Source: Luidia sarsii
Taxonomy: Eukaryota; Echinodermata; Asteroidea; Paxillosida; Luidiidae
NCBI GenBank assembly: GCA_949987565.1
Contig: OX465115.1
Location: forward strand, 10,217,055-10,281,054
Length of the DNA stretch: 64,000 bases
Direction: 5' to 3'
The translations under genes and the position numbers were made by a program. Position 1 is the stretch's first letter; each line of letters begins with the position of its first letter. Positions 56,625 to 64,000 of this stretch are shown in pieces. The notes beneath the pieces are model-generated. The model was not told the origin of the DNA, made no database searches, and saw only the letters and a program-made list of their open reading frames with translations.

Positions 56625-56706
56625 CATTGAGTCTTGGTGTCATCAGGACTACAGCGAAGCACAGACGGCAGAGAGTTCTGGCGTTAAACCGGCGAATGGA
56701 CGTCAT
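56625..56706 (-). CDS. Copy B exon 1: signal peptide
   Basis: ATG at 56706 opens MTSIRRFNARTLCRLCFAVV, ends at RLN plus one base, donor GTAAGCTCAG. 82 nt, as in copies A and Z. Arginine-rich N-region and a hydrophobic core fit a secretory signal peptide, though Arg in the middle makes the hydrophobic stretch shorter than in copy A. Confidence 0.8.
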
Positions 56707-56892
56707 CACAGGGATCGTACATGCATGAATACTAACCACTCCAGTCCAGTCCCAATGGATATGTCGGTGATATATGAGTAACGACGAAAAGTAGTGCGAC
56801 CACAGACAAAAATCACACAAAAACCTCGCCTTAATACAATATACAACAAGACATCCGTTGGATGACGCAGATGCTGCACATCTCTTTGAGTC
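56707..56892 (-). promoter_or_regulatory. Upstream region of copy B, partly shared with copy A
   Basis: About 56830-56880 matches the copy A upstream region near 11610-11660 (TTAATACAATA and GTTGGATGACGCAGAT). No clear TATA box is seen at the copy A position because the similarity ends at 56890, where a repeated block begins. Confidence 0.4.
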
Positions 56893-57058
56893 ACAAAGGC
56901 ACACTGCACGCTATGAACGCCTACTTTACTGCCCAATGCAGTGAGCTCGATGTGCAGGCTATGGATGGCAACGAGGAACACCGACAGTGACTCGCCACTA
57001 GTGTGAGGCAGCAGTACTGAAATATGTTTGCTTTCCTGTTAGTGTCTGTCAATAACCA
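56893..57058. repeat. 165-bp repeat, first copy
   Basis: From GAGTCACAAAGG to GTCAATA, almost identical to 59545-59708: only a few substitutions in about 165 bp. No coding sense is apparent. Confidence 0.85.
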
Positions 57059-58649
57059 TGGATATCTGTAAACGGTATTGCCATCAAATGTTGACAATAG
57101 CGGCGAATAGGAAGGCACGTTTAAATTTGATACAAAACGATGACCTTCAGGCAAGCCACATTCTCGGAACGAGTGCCGTACTGAAATTTTAATTAACTGC
57201 CATGCAATCGGCTTTGCTGCAAATTGACCTTGTACGAATCTATCAGACTGTAGCTTGGTTAAGGGAAGGACATCTCACCGGCTCGTCGGGAGCTATATAA
57301 GTGTACAGGGGCTTTAGTAATTATTGTCATGCTTTGTTGACCAACTCTTGAGAAGCTGCGGAGTGGGCTGCAGACTCCGCTCAAGGTTCCCCCCAAAAAA
57401 ACAAATTAAGTACTGCGTGCTGTATTCCGAGCATTTTCCCTTGTCAGTGCGAATGCAAATTCTCCAATTGTTTGGTTTAAATGAACCCCTTCATTTCTAA
57501 ATGTATCCTTGTGTAAATGTTTGAAAGAGGCATTTGAAGTACAGTACACGCAATACTTCTTTGCTACTACAAAATATCCATGTTATTCTAGGAATAATTA
57601 CCAACGTTAACCCCAAAAATATAGACATGACGGAGAGACACGGAGAATGAGCAGGGAGTAGTATTTTTGTAGGGAGCATTCAAGATAAATTGACACAAAT
57701 GCAATTTAAGTCAATATAGACCTTGCAAGAATGTATAATGTATATGAACACACGTACTGATGTAATGTATTGTATCATGGGAAAGCCATACGCACATGTT
57801 GGTTAACGTTTGTTATGATACATGTTATAAAGGTTTTATTTGAGTCAAATGTTTTGTGTACATTTTACAACTTCTCACTTTTTTACCTTTCCGCACGCTT
57901 CAGCGAAGCAGAAAAGGTATTGTTGTTCAATTTTTTTTTCTGGTCGGAAAAATCCCATAGACAAAGCACATGGTTTTTCTCCATGGCACTTTTGCCATTG
58001 AACAAACTTGATTTTTTTTCAAACTTGGCAAATGCATAGAGCCTATGTTTAGCTATTGCTCAGTGGTCTTAAAAACGTCATGACGTCATCATGTGTCACG
58101 TGACAGTGCTTTAAAGGGGCAAACTCCATTTTAAGCAAAAATGCAATTTCGTTTGTTTTCATCTTTTCACTATATCTAAGTTGGGAAAAAGTGTATCCCA
58201 AATTGCCATATTTCATCGTGACCTCATCTCATAAATATTCATGAGGTCATGAACTTTTCAGATTTTCACATTTAATTGCGCATATTTGGCCAACGGAGCG
58301 AGATTTTTTTCATTTTTTTCTTTATTATCTATTTGGGATGTAATTAGAAACACCCCCGTGGAAAAATGACAAGACGCAATCGTTACGTCATCAAAATGCG
58401 TGTTTTTAAAACACATATTTGCCAGAGGTCAATCTTCTCGAAATTTGGTTGGCATTTAGCTATTGGGCTAGACAGGGTATGGAGGGTATGGCTTCGAATC
58501 CCGTTGATGTACATTTTGTTTCAATTTTTTTAAGAGAACCGGATGCGGTAAAGCATTTTGTAGTGTACGGAGAATGTAATATTTTCTCTGCTGAGAATAA
58601 ACCATTTATCTATCTATCTATTACTTACCAGAGTACTGCTTTTGGGGGC
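57059..58649. other. Spacer, nothing recognised
   Basis: No gene is supported. 58590-58625 ends in a short ATCT tetranucleotide run after CTGCTGAGAATAAACC, which looks like the tail of a LINE or SINE. Confidence 0.35.
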
Positions 58650-58745
58650 CAGGACGCCATAAACGTGGGTGAGTATTCAATATATATTTTAATTTCGCAT
58701 GTAAAACACAACAACATTAAGCGAATTCATTATAATGCATATATA
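58650..58745. repeat. 95-bp repeat, first copy
   Basis: From CCAGGACGCCATAAACGTGG to ATTCATTATAATGCAT, matching 59710-59800 with a few substitutions. Confidence 0.8.
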
Positions 58746-58800
58746 TCCATACAATGTACATCATTCTCGCCACATTACTTAATACAAAATAAATAACAAA

Positions 58801-59540
58801 TCTTACCTAAATCAATGCGTCGGGAGTGGCCGTCCGGCTGTCTTCGGAACTTCTCTCAGACGGTACTTAACGCCATGTACCCGGATCCTCCACCATATGT
58901 TATGAGGGTCAGTTAACTCTCGAGTCTCGACTAGTGACTACTTAACAAACCAAGGCAATGAACAACGTATACTGCACAACTAAGCAAACATAATTTAATG
59001 TCACTTAACGAATAGAACAGAACGGGGTTGAGATGTGTCCCGAGGACACTCCGACGATCACTGCCTCGAACCGCCACACCCTATGCCTTATATCCTAGGA
59101 GGGCTTTAATTTATTACAATAGTACATTGTGCTTGGGCATAGAGCAAATACTTTCTGCGGTTACGATCCGCTCGGCCGTAGGTTAAATCGTTTACATAAC
59201 AATATTACCAGGCCGTTTGTGAAGCAAGTTACCAGGTCAGGAACATTAAGTTCAGTAAATTGACAAGGCGAACCCGATAGGCAATTGCCTATATATAGGC
59301 CTACAAGTGATTAGACATCTTGTGCAAGTGAATATATATTACATGTAATACTTCATAATAAGTATCCATCCTGCCTTCATGTTCGTGCTTCAAGAGTGTA
59401 TTGTGGTATATGTGTATAGGCTAGTTTTTGTTTCGTTCCATTTTGGATCGCATTTTGGCAGATGCCTACTTACTATGAAAGCCTCGTGTCAGCATTAATT
59501 CAGCAATTGAGTTACAGAGAGTCAATATTAAACCTCAGTT
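58801..59540. other. Spacer, nothing recognised
   Basis: GC-richer part at 58800-59100, then AT-rich. It could be the end of an unrecognised element, but no terminal repeats were paired. Confidence 0.3.
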
Positions 59541-59544
59541 GAGT

Positions 59545-59800
59545 CACAAAGGAACACTGCACGCTATGAACGCCTACTTTACTGCCCAATGCAGTGAGCT
59601 CGATGTGCAGGCTATGGATGGCAACGAGGAACACCGACAGTGACTCGCCACTAGTGTGAGGCAGCAGTGCTGAAATATGTTTGCTTTCCTGTCAGTGTAT
59701 GTCAATAGCCAGGACGCCATAAACATGGGTGAGTATTCAATACATATTTTAATTTCGCATGCAAAACACAACAACATTAAGCGAATTCATTATAATACAT
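59545..59800. repeat. Chimeric repeat joining the 165-bp and 95-bp units
   Basis: 59545-59708 copies 56893-57058 and is followed directly by 59710-59800, a copy of 58650-58745. In the first copy the two parts are 1.6 kb apart, so the second is the joined form or the first carries an insertion. Confidence 0.8.
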
Positions 59801-60279
59801 TTTATCACTACCAGATAAAATGCGTTATTCTATGCAGACACGGTTCACGAGCATGCAACTAGGGGAAAAACCCAAACGAAGGAATCACGTGATCCGTAAG
59901 TGAAAGTTGCATGCCAGGGTTCAACGGACTATCAGCAAACTTTGACATGAGGCAGTAGTGACTCCTCTGTGAACACCTGGCTGACCCAATTTTTGCACAC
60001 ATGCGCTGGTTTAAAAAGATACATTTCGTTAGGATATGAGGACGATGAACTGGGTCATGATCTGCCCAGAGATAAGAGATTTGGCAAATTGATACAAATG
60101 TAATAAATGAGTGAATGCAGTTGATGTACGCCAGGGATGGTCACTTCGGCTTAGCTTTTCAAAGCTGCTACACATGGAAAAATAAACCGCGTCCAATAGT
60201 TTATGATATAACCGCTAACGGTTTTATTCGGCTAAGTTCTTCGGCCGGTGTGCGCACAGGCTTCGGAAGTTAGGGCGCA
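59801..60279. other. Spacer and probable left end of the second Ngaro-like element
   Basis: From about 60130 the GC content rises and the sequence leads into the Gag start at 60307; the element's left terminal repeat is expected here but was not resolved. Confidence 0.35.
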
Positions 60280-60306
60280 CCTTGTGTCCATCCTCCTCCA
60301 CCGGAG

Positions 60307-61752
60307 ATGCCGCGCCCCAAGCGGCAAGACAAGAACACGGCACCTTCCCCGTATGCCGGCGGTCGTCGCCGCGGGACGGGCCGTTCCCGCACCAAATCTT
60401 CGGTCGATCCCTCGACCACCATAGCCACCGACACGAGCAACGCCAGACCCTCAGTCAGCATGGCCAGCCCTCCGTCATCTTCGGACAACCAGCGTGGATC
60501 TAGGCCTAGGCCTATACCGGTGTCCACTCACGTGCCAACTCCGGTTGGTGTAACCGGAGATTCTGCTGCCGGTGCCGCTGGGGATGCAACAGGTGGTGAG
60601 TCAAGCGCAAGAGCAAGTTCTACTCATGCTACAAGTGGACTGCAACCCAATTTTCCGGACTCGTTGGTCAATAACGGGAATGATATTGCTAATCAAAACG
60701 TGGGTTATAATCCGATCAATTACAATGGGGCACGTACTAGTGCTGGTACGGCGGGTGGAGATATTGTTATGGGTAGCCACGCGTTGAGCCTTAATCAGCC
60801 GAGTCAAGCCGGCGACATTTTGCCACTCGGCGCTTATTCCGGGATGGGTAACGTTAGACCTGCGTCGGTAAGCACTCTTGGGAATGATGCCCCCATTGAT
60901 ACTCACGTCCCCCAGTCCATAAAAGAAAAAATATGGAATGGGCAATATGATGATATGGCATCTCTCTATCGCGACAATGCGGCTAGAATTCTAACTTCTG
61001 CAGACAGTGGTTCCGAATTGACCATGGCAGTCGAGCAAGGTAGAGTAGTTTTTCGGCCGGCGACACCTCATCCGCGTAAGCTCGACTCTATTGACAAATG
61101 GTCTAGTGCGTTTCATGTCTTCATGGCAGTTTACGCCACGCGTCACCAGGGCCGTTTTCTTGAGTTGCTGAAGTATGCTGAAACAGTGCGCACTGCTTCG
61201 TTACAATTCCCTGGCCTTGGCTGGCGAAACTACGATGAGCAGTTCCGCCTGCGTATGGAAGCAAACCCGTCGCGCTCTTGGGGATCCATGGATATGGAGC
61301 TATGGGTGACGGTCGCCGCGGCTGGCAGCATGTTACCCGCAGCAAATACTCATACAAATCTTTCTAGAAACCAGTTAAGCCAAGGCAGCAACCTGACCAG
61401 TAGAAATGTCTGTTTTGCGTTTAACTCTACTGCGGGTTGCCGATGGAATTCCTGCCGTTACGTACACAGCTGCAGCCGGTGCTCGAGATCCGGGCATGGT
61501 GCGACGTCGTGTAGAGTGGCCGTGGGAACCCCCGCTCAGGGCCCATCCGCGAGGCAATCAGCCACTCCCGCTAGCGCTACATACACGCGTTACAAAAAGA
61601 CTCCATCTGCGGCTGTGAGCGTGCAGCAGGCTATTCGTCCGAATGTAGGCAGCAGCTCGGGGGCCAACATCAGCACAGGTGCGGGATCGGGCAATCAGCA
61701 ATGGAATAAGGGTAACACCAACACCACTTTTCGTCCCCCCAACACCCATTAA
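60307..61752 (+). CDS. Ngaro-like Gag protein
   Basis: 481 residues, open. The N-terminal 200 residues are low-complexity (Ser, Thr, Gly, Pro, Asn rich). A conserved middle follows (IDKWSSAFHVFMAVYATRHQ, LLKYAETVRTAS, then GLGWRNYDEQFRLRME). At residues 369-387 is a C-x8-C-x4-C-x3-H finger (CFAFNSTAGCRWNSCRYVH), then a CCHC knuckle CSRCSRSGHGATSC. CCCH plus CCHC at the Gag end is seen in DIRS-like and Ngaro-like elements. The last 25 codons overlap the RT frame. Expected role: RNA binding and particle formation in the cytoplasm. Confidence 0.85.
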   Translation: MPRPKRQDKNTAPSPYAGGRRRGTGRSRTKSSVDPSTTIATDTSNARPSVSMASPPSSSDNQRGSRPRPIPVSTHVPTPVGVTGDSAAGAAGDATGGESSARASSTHATSGLQPNFPDSLVNNGNDIANQNVGYNPINYNGARTSAGTAGGDIVMGSHALSLNQPSQAGDILPLGAYSGMGNVRPASVSTLGNDAPIDTHVPQSIKEKIWNGQYDDMASLYRDNAARILTSADSGSELTMAVEQGRVVFRPATPHPRKLDSIDKWSSAFHVFMAVYATRHQGRFLELLKYAETVRTASLQFPGLGWRNYDEQFRLRMEANPSRSWGSMDMELWVTVAAAGSMLPAANTHTNLSRNQLSQGSNLTSRNVCFAFNSTAGCRWNSCRYVHSCSRCSRSGHGATSCRVAVGTPAQGPSARQSATPASATYTRYKKTPSAAVSVQQAIRPNVGSSSGANISTGAGSGNQQWNKGNTNTTFRPPNTH

Positions 61753-63309
61753 ATTGTCTGTTTTACGGCAATGGTTAGCACATTACCCTGACAAGTCGGC
61801 AGCGTCCTTTCTAGAACGGGGGTTTTCTCAGGGGTTTCGCCTTGGTTTTCAAGGTCCTCGGACATGTAGAGATTCAAAGTGCTTTTCATCTGCGGCTGAT
61901 AGGCCGGAGGTAGTGCTAAGTAAGTTGGAAAATGAAATCAACTTGGGTAGAATCGAGGAACCTTTCGTTCATCGTCCATTAGCAAACCTTCAATGTTCTC
62001 CCATTGGGCTTGTTCCAAAACGCCAACAGGGCTCGTTTCGCCTCATTCACCATTTGTCATTTCCTGAGGGAAATTCGGTTAACGATTTCATTGATAAAGA
62101 TTAATGTAAAGTCCATTATGCATCTTTCGATACGGCCGTTAATTTAGCTATGTCTTTCGGACCCAATGCTTGGCTCGCAAAAACTGACATCAAATCAGCT
62201 TTTAGGCTACTCTCCGTTTCCCCTTCCGATTACGAGCTTTTGGGTTTTCAATTCCAGAATAAGTTTTACTATGACAAGTGCTTACCCATGGGTTGCTCGG
62301 TTTCCTGTGCGCTTTTTGAAAAATTCAGCACTTTCTTGGAATTTCATGTTAAGTGTGTACTACACGCAAACAGTATTACACATTACTTGGATGACTTTTT
62401 GTTCGTGGGGGCATCGTTCGAACAATGTCAGTTGACTCTCCGTACTTTTAAGAGCATTTGCGCTGAACTTGGGGTACCGCTCGCAGAAGAAAAGACAGAG
62501 GGCCCTTATCAAGTTATTACTTATCTTGGGTTGGAAATTGATACCGTAAAGCGCGAGATCCGTGTGCCCACCAACAAGGAAGTTGCTCTCACGGTAACAA
62601 TTAGGGCATGGTTAGGCCGGAAAAAGGTGTCATTAAAGGAAATCCAGTCATTGGCTGGTTCACTCAATTTCGTATGTCGGGCCGTCGCTCCGGGTCGTGC
62701 ATTTACCAGGCGGTTAATTGCCTTGTCACGCGGTTTAAGGAAGTCACATCATAAGACGCGGCTATCGCCGGGCGCAAAGCTAGACTTGTTAATGTGGTTG
62801 GAATTTCTCCAGCACTTCAACGGAGTGTCACCGTTTCGCGATCAGGGTTGGTTTGATAATAATGCGCTTGAGTTGTTCACAGATGCTGCTGGTGGCATTG
62901 GGTTTGGTGGTTTTTTCGACGGACATTGGTTTCAGGGAAAATGGACTCCCGAGACTTTAGACCTTTCACCATCGATAGCTTACTGTGAATTATATCCAGT
63001 AGTGGTTGCTGTATACTGTTGGGCTCCTCAATTAGCCAACCGCAAGGTTCGTTTCCGGACGGATAATGAGTCAGTGGCCACATCGTCAATAAGCAATCAT
63101 CCAGTTGTGATAAGATTATGCATTTGATGCGAATATTTGTGTGCCAATGTCTCCGCTACAATATACTGTTTAAGGCAATTCATGTACCGGGTACCCGCAA
63201 TGAAATAGCCGATTCTCTCTCACGCTTTCAGATGACCCGTTTTCGTGCACTGGCCCCCTTGGCGGATATGGCAATGACCCCTCTTCCTCAGCTGTGGCAG
63301 AGTTGCTAG
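61679..63309 (+). pseudogene. Ngaro-like reverse transcriptase-RNase H, one stop and one frameshift
   Basis: Starts inside the Gag end in a different frame. Blocks: SPIGLVPKRQQGSFRLIHHL, TDIKSAFRLL (motif A Asp), LPMGCSVSCALFEKFSTFLE, YLDD at 62384-62395, LGLEIDT, SLAGSLNFVCR, then RNase H LELFTDAAGGIGFGGFF and FRTDNES. TAA at 62102-62104 follows FIDKD. Near 63085 the frame shifts; the RNase H end (NKQSSSCDKIMHLMRIF, AIHVPGTRNEIADSLSRFQM) continues in the neighbouring frame to a TAG at 63307. Otherwise conserved, so the copy died recently. Confidence 0.85.
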
Positions 63310-64000
63310 AGGGTGAGATGAGTCGATTACTAATGGCGTCCTCCACATGTAATACGCATAAGACATATCGTACAGGCTGGCGAGCATTTTGTTCCTTTAA
63401 ACGCTTTGATGGAAATATCCCTGCATCATCTGAAGATGTAAGACGGTTCATTGCATGGCTCTCTCTACAATGTTTAGCACCATCAACAATCGCTACGTAC
63501 GTAGCAGGAGTGGGTTATTTTCATAAGATTAAAAGTTGGCTGGATCCTACACAAGACTTCTTAGTAACAAAGTTAATTGCAGGGTGTCGCAGGGATGATT
63601 CCACCAGTGATAACAGATGGCCAATTACCTTACCAGTGCTGAACCGTATTTTGCAAGCACTTCCCCATGTTTGCAACGACCAGTACGAAGTGGTGCTGTT
63701 TCGAGCTGTTATGCTATGCGCCTTTTTCGGATTCATGCGTATCGGCGAATTTCCCGCGATTTCCAAAAATCGCATCCAAAACACTATCCTCCTTTCTTCT
63801 GATGTCAAATTCCAGGAGTTGGGTCACGCCAATGATTCAGTTTTGGTTTCCTTCCGGCACACGAAAACAAACCAAACGGGTCCTCCTCAAGTTATTCGGT
63901 TAGTGCGCTCAGCAAATGCAAGCATGTGCCCAGTCCAAGCGCTGAGCGCTTTTGCCCAGGTCCGGCCAAATTTCTCCGGTAGTTTTTTCTGTCACTTTAG
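63300..64000 (+). CDS. Ngaro-like tyrosine recombinase, partial (runs off the window)
   Basis: Open from before ATG 63318 to the last base. KTYRTGWRAFCSFKRF and ASSEDVRRFIAWLSLQ are the N-terminal core-binding domain; LCAFFGFMRIGEF with Arg at 63738-63740 is the first catalytic arginine region. The HxxR pair and the tyrosine would be beyond 64000. The recombinase would insert the cDNA without an integrase. Its frame overlaps the RNase H end, as usual for the group. Confidence 0.85.

Larger units (their letters stand above)
20206..56706 (-). other. Copy B: five-exon secreted F5/8C (discoidin) gene, predicted intact
   Basis: Exons 56706-56625, 53964-53845, 23978-23844, 23416-23205 and 20349-20206 have the same order, phases (1-1-1-0) and, for four of five, the same lengths as copy A. 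Joined they give 693 nt, 230 residues and no internal stop: signal peptide, YFGPPP linker, one F5/8C domain. The protein is predicted to be secreted, with the domain closed by cysteines in VCPEE and VIGC. Intron 2 is about 30 kb and full of transposons. Alternatively, exons 1-2 belong to a separate broken copy, but no second set of F5/8C exons is seen between 24 and 53 kb. The domain family is certain; the joining is inferred from phase and copy A. Confidence 0.7.
60280..64000 (+). mobile_element. Ngaro-like tyrosine-recombinase retrotransposon, second copy, cut by window end
   Basis: Gag, RT-RNase H and tyrosine recombinase follow on the plus strand in overlapping frames (Gag frame 1, RT frame 2, RNase H end frame 1, recombinase frame 3). 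No methyltransferase between RNase H and recombinase. Much better preserved than element 1 at 24-30 kb and clearly related to it. Whether it also carries an SGNH domain cannot be seen. Confidence 0.85.

Overview
This is a eukaryotic, animal nuclear window. It has spliced exons with GT/AG junctions, a histone H2A relic with a histone-type 3' stem-loop, secreted discoidin (F5/8C) domain exons, and a dense set of metazoan transposable elements. The intact LTR element has the gmr1-like domain order (integrase before reverse transcriptase), known mainly from deuterostomes. With Ngaro-like and Penelope-like elements and many ACATGTAC-type arrays, this suggests an invertebrate deuterostome, perhaps amphioxus. 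The species is an inference.

The host content is a tandem family of small secreted F5/8C proteins, all on the minus strand. Copy A (11482 to 4859) and copy B (56706 to 20206) each have five exons with matching phases: signal-peptide exon, a short family-specific exon with a YFGPPP motif, then three exons making one F5/8C domain. Copy B reads open throughout (230 codons). Copy A has an in-frame TAA in exon 4. A third signal exon at 3099-3180 belongs to a copy (Z) whose remaining exons lie beyond the left edge. Between A and B are a truncated H2A relic and THAP-transposon pieces.

Intron 2 of copy B is about 30 kb and holds most of the mobile DNA. In order: a decayed Ngaro-like tyrosine-recombinase retrotransposon carrying an SGNH-hydrolase relic (about 24.2-29.85 kb), itself split by a Penelope-like insertion with a 14-bp target duplication; a LINE 3' part; a THAP-coding element with inverted-repeat ends (31.3-33.5 kb), whose right end holds a LINE fragment; ACATGTAC arrays; a 48-bp minisatellite; and an apparently full-length young Ty3/gypsy element (43708-51630) with near-identical LTRs, a CCACA target duplication and one open Gag-Pol frame.

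The right end (60.3-64 kb) is a second, better preserved Ngaro-like element: intact Gag, RT-RNase H with one stop and one frameshift, and an open tyrosine recombinase running off the window. The left end (1-1190) is a decayed LINE reverse transcriptase. Large stretches between these items are AT-rich and show nothing I can name.
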